DNA from: Microglena sp. YARC
Lineage: Eukaryota > Chlorophyta > Chlorophyceae > Chlamydomonadales > Chlamydomonadaceae
Length of the DNA: 64,000 nt
Assembly (NCBI GenBank): GCA_022414725.1
Contig: CM039463.1
Coordinates: 89,278,323 to 89,342,322, forward strand
Direction: 5' to 3'
The notes beneath the pieces were generated by a model. It searched no databases. It saw only the letters and a program-made list of their open reading frames with translations, and had not been told where the DNA came from. This document shows, piece by piece, positions 1 to 10,819 of this stretch (positions are counted from its first letter, which is position 1; each line of letters opens with the position of its first letter). The position numbers were made by a program, and so were the translations under genes.

Positions 1-765
1 GACGTCGATGATGACCGCATCATCGGTATGGTTTGCAGCTTCGTTGTATGCATCCTTAACATCATCCATGGCAGCAACAGCCACATCCTTAGCTGCTCGG
101 CAACTGTCACTGTAGGTGATTTGACCTTCGCCTGGAACAACTTGATCGACGTCACAGACACCTAAGCACCCGCCGACAGTAGTGGGGCCCTACAACACAG
201 TTAGGATGAGCGGAGTTCTGTCAGTTTAGGGGTGGGAGTTGTGGAAATATAACCCAACCAGCACCTGCAAAGACTGGTAGCACAACGGCGGTGCTTACAT
301 GTACAAAGCTAAAATACAATGTGAGGGCAGACATGACGCAGTTAATAAACTAGACACTGGGCAGGCACAACCATCGGCATTTTGCCCCACCCACAAGAAA
401 GTGGCCTGCAGAAGGTTAGGTCAATATACCGACTATATTAGGGATACACAAGCCGTCAGGCTCCTGCTGTGTATATCAGCATTACTCCAGGGATAAGTAA
501 CATCACCCAAACGAAGATTAAAAAATTTTAAAGCCCTCCTGCTCGGCTGTGGGCAACTACTTACCGTGTTGGTGACTGTGGTGAAGGCAAGCACTGTGAA
601 GCCCTCCGCTTTGCCAAGATCTACAGTTGATGGTTCGGTATGACCGGTGCTGTACGCTGGTGGGGCATCATCTGTGCTGGGGTCTAGCAGCTTACGACCA
701 CCCATGCCAGCATTACATGTGCTGCTTGTAACCAGTAGGAGCACGATAGGAGCAAGCCAGAGCAT
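1..765 (-). CDS. Ice-binding protein-like (DUF3494) secreted protein, 5' part, cut by window edge
   Basis: Two exons are visible. Exon 1 is 765..565 and starts with a signal peptide (hydrophobic run LAPIVLLLVTSS, probable cleavage near CNA-G at residues 20-22). The mature start then reads TVDLGKAEGFTVLAFTTVTNT. A GTAAG donor follows at 564. Exon 2 begins at 189 after the acceptor ttgtag and stays open to base 1, beginning GPTTVGGCLGVC and ending in an Asp/Ala-rich stretch (DAYNEAANHTDDA). The join is phase 0. The pattern 'VDLG.A..F.VLA...VTNTGPT.V.G.LGV', followed by a 'AYN.AA' helix, is characteristic of the N-terminal part of DUF3494 ice-binding proteins, secreted beta-solenoids that bind ice and inhibit recrystallisation. 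The C-terminal part lies outside the window. The start is the ATG directly before the signal peptide. Family assignment is from motif memory, without a search. Confidence 0.8.
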
Positions 766-769
766 GGTT

Positions 770-925
770 GAAACTGTGATCTGCACGCAGCGATGACAGG
801 CAAATGAGGTTGGCTTATTTCGCATGAGTTGACAGAATGGATATTTAGAAACTGTGATCTGCACACAGCAATGACACACAAATGAGGTTGGCTTATTTCG
901 CATCAGTTGACACAATGGATATTTT
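770..925. repeat. Roughly 68-bp tandem duplication just upstream of the ice-binding gene start
   Basis: Two direct copies, from about 770 and about 846, share AACTGTGATCTGCAC, AATGAGGTTGGCTTATTTCG and CAATGGATATTT with few differences. They lie immediately 5' of the ATG at 765, in what should be the 5' UTR or promoter of the minus-strand gene. Both copies are open in the gene's frame, but I see no reason to include them in the protein because the signal peptide starts at residue 1 of the chosen ATG. Confidence 0.75.
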
Positions 926-2340
926 AAGTGGATGATGGGCTTAGGCCTGGTCATCACACACAGTTTAGTGCAGCAGCTCCTTATCATAGTACACCACATG
1001 GCAGCCCATCACGCAACATTACGGAATAGCAGACCACATGTCCGGGCTGCTGTGCAAAGTATCGTATGATAAGGGTTATAAGTAGGGAGCGTGATGTGAT
1101 AGCATATCACATGATATCGTACCCGCTTTTGGTCAAGATCATATGGTCAAGATCATATGATATGCCAGTCCCTAATTATTCAGTCCCTGTCACCATGCCC
1201 CTTCAATTGGGAGCTAATAAGGGAGGCAGATCGAAGCATAAATCGAACTGCATACCCGTTGTGGCTGTTGGACGCATGTCACAGGCCGGCATTGGGGGGT
1301 GGGGGGGAGCGAGACAACACGACAGTCAACATGACAAACGGACAGCCTCTGCTGGACCAGAGACAGTCTCTGTGCTGGGCCCTACTGTGGGCAACGGAAG
1401 CGAGCTAGTCACGACCGTTGGCTGACGTGTCCGGCTTCGTTTCGGGGGGCGGCCGGGGGGGCGGTCGGACAGACGGACAAATGGATAACCCTGGGCTGGG
1501 GGCTCCGCCAACTACAGGGACCAAGGAGGCTCCCGCCCAGAAGGACAACCGGAAGGGGCAAACAACTGCATGTATACTGAAATATAGCAAAAACGCACGA
1601 AAACATGCGCATACCAAAGCGCCGTGCGATTATATAAGCGTACGCGCATGCAAAATCGGGTGGCATAATCCCTCACCCACCTGGACTAATACAGAGGGCT
1701 CGAAGCTGGCGGCAGCGCAATGGTTTCGGAAACGAACAGAAGGAATGCCTGCGAGGTGTGAAGGTAGGGGTGGGAGGGGTGAGGGGAGGCAAACCGCATG
1801 AGGGGATTTGTAATAGAAAGCAGATAGGAGGCGAACAGTATACGGGGGGCCGAGCAGGAGTTCGATTGTGCTAAAAGGCGGGGGAGATGTGGGTGACATG
1901 CTAACAGCAAGCAGGGGAAAACAAACTGAGGAGGATTTGGTGTTGGCCTCAATATGCCATATACAGATTGGCAATCTCCTCACAGTTTCAATTCTCAATC
2001 AAGCTCAACCAGCCCAACACATGCAAGCCGAGCCTCTAAGCCTGGGCTACCGCGAGACACGGCTGCGGGACTGCCGAGCGGGGTGGGGATGGGGGCGGGC
2101 AGACAGGTAGGCAGGGCAAGACACGAGTTCCGATCGGGATCAGCTTCTCACCTGCGGAGGAAGGGGGCGAAGAGAATTTGGCAAAATAATTGGCCAATGT
2201 ACAACAAACTATTTTCTGTCATCTATTTATACTGTCCACATATAATATCTACTACGCAACCCATCCTACGTAAATATCTACCACGTCATATCTACAACAT
2301 GTGCGTGTACCTGGATATGTCGGCTAATTAGTAAAAAATA
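926..2340. other. No gene recognised; contains a dispersed-repeat fragment
   Basis: Only short out-of-context ORFs are present. About 1075-1170 is rich in short palindromic ATATGAT/ATCATAT motifs. About 1385-1512 matches a second copy at 19105-19265 (see dispersed family 3). Confidence 0.5.
1385..1512 (+). repeat. Dispersed repeat family 3, copy 1
   Basis: Shares GGCAAC..AGCGAG.TAGT.ACG, ACCGTTGGCTGACGTGTC and the ending GGGGGCTCCGCCA with 19105-19265. Reverse-complement relatives lie at about 37860-38005 and 10312-10415. It has no coding content and no clear termini or target-site duplication. Confidence 0.65.
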
Positions 2341-2655
2341 TATGTTTTTTCTCATACCGGTACTTGTTTTCTCTTTCTTGTTTTCTCATTCTTATTTTCT
2401 CATTCGTATTTTCTACTTCGTGTGGTTTCTAATTCTTGTTTTCTGAGCTATTTTCTGGGCTATTTACTTGGCTAGTCAATAAGATTTGCCTTCCGAGCCT
2501 TTCTGTCCTTTTCGGCTGTGCCACGTCAGATGTTTCCTGCAAATCCGTTCCGCTTGTTCGTCCGCGTTTTCCCGACACTCGCATGTCCGTCGAGATACTC
2601 ACAATTCCTTCGAGATATTCCTAATATTCCCAACCCCAAGCGGATGTTCGAGATA
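2340..2655 (+). repeat. Left copy of a diverged direct repeat pair
   Basis: Shares TTCTTGTTTTCT tracts, CTTTTCGGCTGTGCCA, GTCCGCGTTTTCCCGACA and GATACTCACAATTCC in the same order as 4150-4410. The copies are about 1.75 kb apart. The interior has no recognisable open frame, so an LTR-like (TRIM) element and a simple segmental duplication are both possible. Confidence 0.65.
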
Positions 2656-2889
2656 CGCTGTAAGAGTGGGGGCTGTAAGAGTGGGGCTGCAAGAGACAGT
2701 GGGACTAATGATATATCTGTCGCGCTCGAGGCTGGCAGCTTCTCGTGCGAGCTCGCTTTCCTGGCATAAAATAACTGTGTACCCGTACCGCTATCGTCTG
2801 TTCCGAAGTAATGCAAGGTTCGCGGGTCAGGAAATACTGCTGTGCGTCCGTCCAGAACTGGGGAGCAGGGATATGCATAAGGATTTGGG

Positions 2890-3065
2890 CATAAACATTA
2901 AAAATCGTGGCACCGATGCCCAGGTGTAGAGTTTGGGAATGGGGAAACATTAAAAATCGTGGCAGCCGATGCCCAGGTGTAGAGTTTGGGAAGGTGGAAA
3001 CATTAAAAATCGTGGCAGCCGATGCCCAGGTGTAGCTTTTTACAAGGTGGAAACATTATGTATCG
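2890..3065 (+). repeat. Roughly 56-bp tandem repeat, first cluster (3 copies)
   Basis: The unit begins GAAACATTAAAAATCGTGGC and continues with CGATGCCCAGGTGTAG and TTTGGGAA. The same unit recurs at 3788-3960. The two clusters flank about 700 bp of unrelated sequence. Confidence 0.85.
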
Positions 3066-3787
3066 GGCGTCCTTTTTGGCTTGCCCGATGCCAGTATCGG
3101 GCAGGCACATAAAAATAAGTTTCAGGTACCTCATTTTGCTTCCATGTTCGGCAACAACAACTGCTGTAACATAATATATGTAGAGAGGTTCCCTTTGAGA
3201 GGGGGGTGGCTGAGGAGGGGAGGGAGGGCTTGGTGCGTGGCTGGGATGATATCAGCACCAACAATATGAGCATGAAGAAAGCCTTCTCAGGGTCGGCAAT
3301 TCGGCATAGCTCTGACGGAGTTCGACTTCGACCAGACGAGGCGGGGGAGAGGAGGTAACGGGGAGGAGAGGGGGAGGGGGAGGAGCAGTTGGAGGGGGGG
3401 AAGGGTGGGGACCTGAGAGGGGGAGAGGGGGGGGATGGGATCAGTCAATTATAGAAGCATTGACTCAAGCAAGGCAGGACAATACCGACAGGCCCAGGGA
3501 TGGAGGTTGCTTAGGCGTCGACAGCTAAAGAGACAGCCATCGAGCCAGCAAAACAAGCAAGCTAGACAATTCTCGAGACAAGATCACCAGTGCACTCTGG
3601 CGCACATAATCGGGTCAAGGCCTGGGCTGGTGGATGCCCAAACGACGACAGCTAAATTGAAAGCAAAGCAAGCAAGCATGCAAGCTAGACAATTCACGAG
3701 ACAAGATCACAATTCCGCGCACAGTCCAACAGTGCACTCTGGCGCACACAATTCCGGTGAAAGCGCGCGATGCCCTCGAACTGTTCA

Positions 3788-3965
3788 AACATTAAAAATC
3801 GTGGCACCCGATGCCCAGGTGTAACATGTGGGAAGTTGGAAACATTAAAAATCGTGGCACCCGATGCCCAGGTGTAGCTTTGGGGGAGGTGGAAACATTA
3901 CTTATCGTGGCGCCCGATGCCCAGGTGTAGCATTTGGGAACCTGGAAACATTAACACACCTGGGG
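3788..3965 (+). repeat. Roughly 56-bp tandem repeat, second cluster (about 4 copies)
   Basis: Same unit as 2890-3065 (ATTAAAAATCGTGGCACCCG, ATGCCCAGGTGTAG), with the last copies degenerating. Confidence 0.85.
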
Positions 3966-4149
3966 GCGCGATGGACCAAAACGGGAATAAACATTATACA
4001 TCGCGCGTGCGCGATATATCGTGGTTATGCATATCGCTGCTGGGGAGTGTGGGGACCTGCAAGCTTATATATATATTTCTTGATCTCCTCGTTGACGCAG
4101 GTGCCTGGGTACGCCGGTCAATCGTAACTTATATAGATGAGTTTTTCCC

Positions 4150-4410
4150 CTCCTGTCAAGAAAGTGGTATTTTGTGTTTTCCGAGGTGTTTTCGTACTTG
4201 TTTCTCATTCTTGTTTTCTTTTCTGTTTCCTTCCGAGCTCTTCTTTCCTTTTCGGCTGTGCCAGTGTGCCACGTCAAATTTTCGTACGATAATTTGAAAC
4301 ACAACACTTTTCGTTCCAATGATTTGTCCGCGTTTTCCCGACATTCGCATGTCCCTTAAGATACTCACAATTCCGTTGGGATATCCGCAGTATTGCAAGC
4401 TCCAAAATGC
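4150..4410 (+). repeat. Right copy of the diverged direct repeat pair
   Basis: Partner of 2340-2655, with the same ordered blocks. There are small insertions, for example an extra CCAGTGTGCCACGTCA block after the shared GGCTGTGCCA. Confidence 0.65.
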
Positions 4411-4894
4411 GGGGCAAAAAGTCTGTACTAATTATTCCCGTTTAGATGTTCAGCTTACTGTGAACACGCCCCTTCTGTCCAAATACGGTATCCACTTGAT
4501 TTCCGGATGTGCTGCTTTACTCCGAGCCGAGCTGCGGCATAGCGCAGAGTTACAGTTGTGAACTGCCTCACAGTGCTTGCGTAACAACGTACACGCACTT
4601 GATATAGTTGCCTGCCCGGCTCCCTTGTCCACCGACTCCACAGGCCGGCACTTCACCCCAGCTGCGGTAAGATCTTCTCTTCTAGACCTGCCGTTGAACC
4701 TTGCAATCCCATGTTTGCGTCCTCGCCACGGATAAGTGATTCGCGCTTTACCAATGAGGCACTGTCAACATTGCTCGACCTGTCGAACTGCTGATGTATG
4801 GTGACGATGATGACGATCCTGGTGCCCGTCTGGACTCCAAATGTGCCCGTAGATTGACGGGGTCAAGGGGGACTTATGACGGGGCTTTTCTAAT

Positions 4895-5090
4895 CGTTCT
4901 CTCAGCAGCTCCTAGGCAGCTCCCCAAGCCAGACACTGTGTAAAACCAAAAAGATTCAGCACGTCTGGACAGCTGATTGTGTCAGCTTCAAGGTGCAGTA
5001 GGTCGCTTTAGGTTTAGCTGAACTGCAAGTCAGGGAAGCTTCCTACAAGCTGCTGCTTGTAGCGGAAAAGCAAAGGTACGACTTTCAAAC
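4895..5090 (+). mobile_element. MITE-like element (family 5), diverged copy
   Basis: It begins with CAGCAGCTCCTAGGCAGCTCCCC and ends with the inverted counterpart AAGCTGCTGCTTGTAGCGGAAAAG. The interior TCAGCTTCAAGGTGCA matches the reverse complement of TGCACCTTGAAGCTGA near 54405. Inverted ends and a shared interior suggest a small non-autonomous DNA transposon. No transposase is present and the target-site duplication is unclear. Confidence 0.5.
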
Positions 5091-5399
5091 ATCTTGAACA
5101 AAATAAGGCTCCTAAGCATCCTCTTCTCCTGTGCTGCTGTGACGGAAGTCCTCCTTATAAATTGTCACTGTTCACTACTGAGATGGCACTGTCCAAGAAA
5201 ACTGCAAATTGGGAGGTCTGTGGCACCCTTTCTGCACCCTTACGACACCCTTATGCACCCAGAATACACCTTAAAGGCCCAATAAAAGGGTGCCTTAGAC
5301 ACCCCCAAATTTTCAGAGGAAGGGACAATGCTTCCTTTGTTGCAGTCTTTTTTGTTTGCGTCACTTGAATGTTGCCCAAATCTTCTATTCTCTGAATTG

Positions 5400-5570
5400 C
5401 AGTGCGCCTACGTCCTAGCTGGCAGCCTCGTTTTTCATCTGGAGAGAAAGCAGTACACTTCCGTCCTAGCTGGCAGCCTGGCTGTACATTTGGAGAGGAA
5501 ACAGTGCGCCTATGTCTTCGCTGGTAGCCTCGTTTTTTATCTGAAGAGGTAGCAGTGTGCTTCCATCCTA
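5400..5570 (+). repeat. Roughly 54-bp tandem repeat upstream of the membrane-protein ORF
   Basis: Three full copies and one partial copy of a unit containing TCCTAGCTGGCAGCCT.G, CATCTGGAGAG.AA and GCAGTG. The first three copies are open in one plus-strand frame (LAGSLVFHLERKQ motif), so an upstream coding exon cannot be excluded. They abut the ATG at 5577. Confidence 0.8.
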
Positions 5571-5576
5571 GCTCAC

Positions 5577-6341
5577 ATGACTCATGTCTGTGACAAAGAC
5601 ACAGTCAACATGGTCAACGTGATCAACACTGACTCAGCACTGACTCAGCACTCCCCTTCCCACACACCTGAGGATAACAGTAGAAATCCAGCGGGAGAGG
5701 ATACTGGTCCAAGTGGTTCAGACGAGGCCCCCTCCATTGATGCATGGCGAATGTTATCTCTGGTGCTTGAAGGATTTGAGGAAAAGCATGAGATAGGCTA
5801 CTGGCACTATGTGCAACAAAGCCATTTGACCTCTACCACCATGTTCCTCAGCTGGCATTTGTTTGTTTTTTCTGTTAGATTGGCGGGCTCCCTGTGGAAC
5901 GGCGCTTTCTTGACTTTTGGCGTCTATTCATGTCTTGTGGCTTCCCTGATCACGATCAACCCGGTGCTCTGCTATAAGAGACAGTATGGCGCACTAGGTC
6001 TGGGGATGTTGTGTATGGGCATAGGCCGGGCTGCAGTATACTCCCTACAAATCTTCGGCTTACCCCTGTTTTACTCAACATATTTGCAGCCGCTATTAAT
6101 ACCCTTTGAAGTCCTCATCACTCCCCATTTTGAATGCGTACCGCTCAGGATGTACGCATCTGTACATCATGCACTGTGGTCGGTCCTATTAATCAGGAAT
6201 GATTATGTGAGTGCCAGTGCCCAGCAGTATCCCTTCCTCTTTCTATTTGGTTACTTAGCTGCCTTGGTCATTCGGTTCAGAGTAGATATGAAAGATCGAC
6301 GTGCTTACGTGAGAGATGTGTGTGGCTTGCATCACAACTGA
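5577..6341 (+). CDS. Putative multi-pass membrane protein, 254 aa, function unknown
   Basis: A single uninterrupted frame. Residues 1-55 are hydrophilic and Ser/Thr/Asp-rich. A short amphipathic stretch follows (DAWRMLSLVLEGFEE, 55-69), then about four hydrophobic segments near 88-105, 107-128, 138-165 and 219-234. The C-terminus is basic (RFRVDMKDRRAYVRD). It has no signal peptide, so it is probably an internal-membrane or plasma-membrane protein with signal-anchor segments. I do not recognise a family. The start is the first ATG in frame; Met12 is an alternative. Tandem repeats abut both ends (5400-5570 and 6341-6900). No intron is needed. The steady, repeat-free composition contrasts with the surrounding sequence and supports a real gene. 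Confidence 0.65.
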   Translation: MTHVCDKDTVNMVNVINTDSALTQHSPSHTPEDNSRNPAGEDTGPSGSDEAPSIDAWRMLSLVLEGFEEKHEIGYWHYVQQSHLTSTTMFLSWHLFVFSVRLAGSLWNGAFLTFGVYSCLVASLITINPVLCYKRQYGALGLGMLCMGIGRAAVYSLQIFGLPLFYSTYLQPLLIPFEVLITPHFECVPLRMYASVHHALWSVLLIRNDYVSASAQQYPFLFLFGYLAALVIRFRVDMKDRRAYVRDVCGLHHN

Positions 6342-6910
6342 GAGTACCTTGTGTGCGCCATGTACCTCATGTACACCATGTACCTCATGTGAGTACCTCA
6401 TGTATGCCATGTCCCTCATGTGAGTACCTCATGTACGCAATGTACCTCATGTACGCCATGCACCTCATGTGAGGACCTCATGGACGCCATGTACCTCATG
6501 TGAGTACCTCATGTACGCAATGTACCTCATGTACGACATGTACCTCATGTGAGGACCTCATGGACGCCATGTACCTCATGTACGCCATGTACCTCATGTG
6601 AGGACCTCATGGACGCCATGTACCTCATTTACACCGTGTACCTCATTTGAGTACATCATGTACGCCATGTACCTCATGTGAGTACCTCATGTGAACCATA
6701 CACCTCATGTACGCAATGTACTTCATGTGAGTACCTCATGTTAGAACCTCATGTACGAATCATGTACCTCATATGCGCCATGTACTTCATGTGAGTACCT
6801 CATGTGAGTATCTCATGTACGAATCATGTACCTCATGTACGCCATGTACCTCATGTGAGTACCTAATTTACGAATAATGTACGCCATGTACGCCATGTGC
6901 CCCATGTATA
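6341..6910 (+). repeat. Degenerate CATG-rich tandem repeat directly after the membrane-protein stop
   Basis: Irregular arrangement of TGTACCTCATGTGAGTACC, TCATGTACGCCATG and GAGGACCTCATGGACGCC. The units resemble the cleaner 20-bp array at 7998-9475 (shared CTCATGTACG), so the two may be one expansion interrupted by about 1.1 kb. Confidence 0.85.
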
Positions 6911-6918
6911 GGGATCAG

Positions 6919-6948
6919 AGGGGGAGGGGGGGGGGGGGGGGGGGGGGG
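6919..6948 (+). repeat. Long poly-G tract
   Basis: A near-pure run of about 25-30 G (one interrupting A), followed by unrelated sequence. It is one of several such tracts in the window. Confidence 0.9.
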
Positions 6949-6949
6949 A

Positions 6950-7990
6950 GGTACTGCTAATACCGCTAGCTAGCGCTAAAAGAGCTTCCGTAATATTAGT
7001 GCTAGTTGGAGGTGAAGATAAGAGAAATGTCGCAAGTCAGCGTGGATTTAGGAGACCGAACGCGACTGTACCAGGAGGGTGTGGGTATGAGTTCCACGTA
7101 CCGGGGAATAGTATGGACAGTACGAGTTAGAGCTTAGAGCCAGGCAGTACAGGTGACTGGCCCTCGGTGAATCTCTAAGAGGCCTCCGAATGTATCTGCT
7201 CATTAATTTTCACATTGCGTCGCTCAGTAATTTTCATTCGCGATGGCACATTACAATCCAACCAAGTCTTGATACGTGAAAGATGGAAAACAGACATTCA
7301 TACATTTGCAGCTGGCGCCTAACCAGATAATGGCACGACTAAATAGTGCCAGCGAAGCTTGGAAGAAGCTCTAGAGACCTGAGATGCAATGATCTGGAGA
7401 TGTGATGGACGGGGATAGGGTCAGGGAAGGCACTGGGGCAATTCCGCAGGAAGGGTCTGTTTTCAGGTTGGTGTGATGTCACACCCTTCCTATTGTAAAT
7501 TAGATCACCTACAGACCTGATTGGCAGACTGCCCGCATGCCCCCCATAGATTCATCAGCACATGAGACAGAACCATACAGCCTTGCCTCCATACACACCA
7601 GACTCACGAAGCCCAGCACTGCGCAATTCAATCGTTCATCGCTCGAGCTATCGAGTGATGTTATTTTTTCTGAGATTTGCACAACAACACGTCAAATTTT
7701 CTGAGAGTTGATATGTGTTGCCTGTTTTTTCCGATGAAAATGCATTGTATCGTATTGCCTCAAGAGGATCATTCATGGCGACTGCACAATGTGTCCATGT
7801 AACCTTACTAGTCTACTTCCCAGTTATGAGCTGCTTCATGATGAATTCATGATCGTCAGATCATACACAATTGCCACAAAAGTCAGTAAGATGCTTAACA
7901 ACTCTCTCCTGAACGAAATAGCGCTAATAGGGTTAATTGAGCTATTTTCAGTATTAGGGCTAATTTGGTCTGCTATTGGCCCTAACCTGT
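6950..7990. other. No gene recognised
   Basis: Unique-looking sequence with only short ORFs, none with coding character. It separates the two CATG repeat tracts. Confidence 0.5.
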
Positions 7991-7997
7991 GAACCCT

Positions 7998-9475
7998 AAT
8001 CATGTGCCTCATGAACGAATCATGTACTTCTTGTACAAATCATGTGCCTCATGTACAAATCATGTGCCCCATGAACGCATCATGTACCTCATGTACGCAT
8101 CATGTGCCTCATGTACGCATCATGTGCCTCATGTACGCATCATGTGCCTCATGTACGCATCATGTGCCTCATGTACGCATCATGTACCTCATGTACGCAT
8201 CATGTGCCTCATGTACGCATCATGTACCTCATGTACGCATCATGTACCTCATGTACGCATCATGTGCCTCATGTACGAATCATGTACCTCTTGTACGAAT
8301 CATGTGCCTCATGTACAAATCATGTGCCCCATGAACGCATCATGTACCCCATGAACGCATCATGTGCCTCATGTACGCATCATGTGCCTCATGTACGCAT
8401 CATGTGCCTCATGTACGCATCATGTGCCTCATGTACGCATCATGTGCCTCATGTACGCATCATGTACCTCATGTACGCATCATGTGCCTCATGTACGCAT
8501 CATGTACCTCATGTACGCATCATGTACCTCATGTACGCATCATGTGCCTCATGTACGCATCATGTACCTCATGTACGCATCATGTGCCTCATGTACGCAT
8601 CATGGGCCTCATGTACGCATCATGTGCCTCATGTACGCATCATGTGCCTCATGTACGCATCATGTGCCTCATGTACCCATCATGTGCCTCATGTACGCAT
8701 CATGTGCCTCATGTACCCATCATGTGCCTCATGTACGCATCATGTGCCTCATGTACGCATCATGTGCCTCATGTACGCATCATGTGCCTCATGTACGCAT
8801 CATGTGCCTCATGTACGCATCATGTGCCTCATGTACGCATCATGTGCCTCATGTACGCATCATGTGCCTCATGTACGCATCATGTGCCTCATGTACGCAT
8901 CATGTGCTCATGTACGCATCATGTGCCTCATGTACGCATCATGTGCCTCATGTACGCATCATGTGCCTCATGTACGCATCATGTGCCTCATGTACGCATC
9001 ATGTGCCTCATGTACGCATCATGTGCCTCATGTACGCATCATGTGCCTCATGTACGCATCATGTGCCTCATGTACGCATCATGTGCCTCATGTACGCATC
9101 ATGTGCCTCATGTACGCATCATGTGCCTCATGTACGCATCATGTGCCTCATGTACGCATCATGTGCCTCATGTACGCATCATGTGCCTCATGTACGCATC
9201 ATGTGCCTCATGTACGCATCATGTGCCTCATGTACGCATCATGTGCCTCATGTACGCATCATGTGCCTCATGTACGCATCATGTGCCTCATGTACGCATC
9301 ATGTGCCTCATGTACGCATCATGTGCCTCATGTACGCATCATGTGCCTCATGTACGCATCATGTGCCTCATGTACGAATCATGTGCCTCATGTACGAATC
9401 ATGTACCTCTTGTATGAATCATGTACCTCATGTACGCATCATGTGCCTCATGTACGAATCATGTGCCTCATGCAT
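7998..9475 (+). repeat. 20-bp satellite, about 70 copies
   Basis: The consensus unit CATGTGCCTCATGTACGCAT is nearly perfect over 1.4 kb. Variants (CATGTACC, GAACGC, GTACAAAT) concentrate at both ends, as expected if unequal exchange homogenises the centre. A one-base deletion near 8906 shifts the register. Because 20 is not a multiple of 3 and the unit has no stop in any plus frame, long ORFs of Cys/His/Met-rich peptide appear in all three frames. These are artefacts of the repeat, not genes. Confidence 0.97.
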
Positions 9476-9479
9476 TTAA

Positions 9480-10310
9480 AAACAAATCGAGTGGCTTACA
9501 TGACAACTGAGTAGGGTTGTCAAGTAGGATATTGTATATATATGGCGTATGACTGGACTGCCCAGGACTCACGAGAAGCCAAGGTTACAGACCTTCTACT
9601 GACCTGGTTGAGAGCCAACTCAGTAACTCCTCTGTGACACATGTGTACCAAAGGACTTACATACAGCTTACAAACTTGTTACAGAGCCACGAGTCCTTAC
9701 AGACCTCGTTACAGACCTGATACAGAGCTAACTCTGTAAAAGGTCTGTAACGGGTTCTGTACAAGTCGGCAAATGGCCCCATTATTGATATGTTGACGAT
9801 ATCATATGATATATCGCACAATGTCGTATCTAAAATTCTTACGCCCTTTGGCTAAATAAGTAAATATATAGTACGCCTTATTACGAGACGTGAGGTTGAA
9901 GGGGCCAGCCCGTTTGCTGGCACTGGGGCCAACCTCCAATGTCACGTCTTGGACGTCACCTTGACTGAACTGTTCGGCGGTTTCTGCCCCACCCCACCCC
10001 CCACACACACATCACCTTGACTAACCTGTTCGGTTGATTTCTGTCATCCCCACCCCACCCCACCCCATCCCACACACACATCACCTTGACTAACCTGTTA
10101 GGTCAGTTTCTGTCCCCCCCCCCCCCCCCCTCCCTCACGTCAGAATCGTTTTCAGCCTCCCATCTTTCACGCTTGCTGTTCCTCTTTAATATCCCCTCTT
10201 CCAGGATCTATCATACTACTCTACCAATGCACCTATCATACAGGATCATACTAACCTTTACCCGGAATCTTGTTCAGTAGGAAGTCAACCTGACCGCTGG
10301 GTAGCGCCTT
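9480..10310. other. No gene; short inverted motifs, a dispersed repeat and a roughly 75-bp tandem repeat
   Basis: 9590-9770 has interspersed TTACAGACCT / AGGTCTGTAA motifs able to fold. 9860-9945 is dispersed family 1. 9955-10130 has three copies of a unit with CACCTTGACT.AACTGTT / TTTCTG followed by C-rich and CACACA tracts. Confidence 0.6.
9860..9945 (+). repeat. Dispersed repeat family 1, copy 1
   Basis: TAGTACGCCTTATTACGAG, CGTGAGGTTGA and GGGGCCAGCCCGTTTGCT recur at 41265-41336 with only scattered differences. Confidence 0.8.
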
Positions 10311-10469
10311 GTTGGGAAATACAGTATTGACAGGATCTATCGTTGCCACCTGTTGCTCCAAGAAAACTCTCCGCCAGTTTTCCACATCGCTTGCGACGCT
10401 GCCTAGGGCTTGTCCCGTGCGATGGGATTTCTTTGCAGCCAGATGCTGATGTTGAATTAAACCGGGTCA

Positions 10470-10805
10470 CTGGGTGATGTGCCAAGTGACCTGTGTGTTG
10501 TGGAGAGGGGAGGACCTGAATCAAAGCCTAGGCTTTGATGTTCAGGTCAATACTCTAGATCCTCCAGCACCACCAGCACATGTACCTGGGTGATGTGCAA
10601 AGTGACCTGTGTGTTGTGGAGAGGGGAGGACCTGAATCAAAGCCTAGGCTTTGATGTTCAGGTCAATACTCTAGATCCTCCAGCACCACCAGCACATGTA
10701 CCTGGGTGATGTGCAAAGTGACCTGTGTGTTGTGGAGAGGGGAGGACCTGAATCAAAGCCTAGGCTTTGATGGTCAGGTCAATACTCTAGATCCTCCAGC
10801 ACCAC
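10470..10805 (+). repeat. 116-bp tandem repeat, about 3 copies, each with a palindrome
   Basis: Copies start at 10470, 10586 and 10702 (exact 116-bp spacing) and are nearly identical. Each contains the perfect 16-bp palindrome CAAAGCCTAGGCTTTG, flanked by GACCTGAAT and ATGTTCAGGTC, which extends the inverted repeat to about 36 bp. Confidence 0.93.
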
Positions 10806-10819
10806 ATGTACATGTGGTA

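Noticed and set aside
7998..9475. CRISPR-like array
   Set aside because: The 20-bp units are directly contiguous, with no spacers, in a eukaryotic context.
7989..9514. Three long plus-strand ORFs of Cys/His/Met/Ser repeats (up to 470 codons)
   Set aside because: All three frames of a stop-free 20-bp satellite are open; there is no independent coding evidence.
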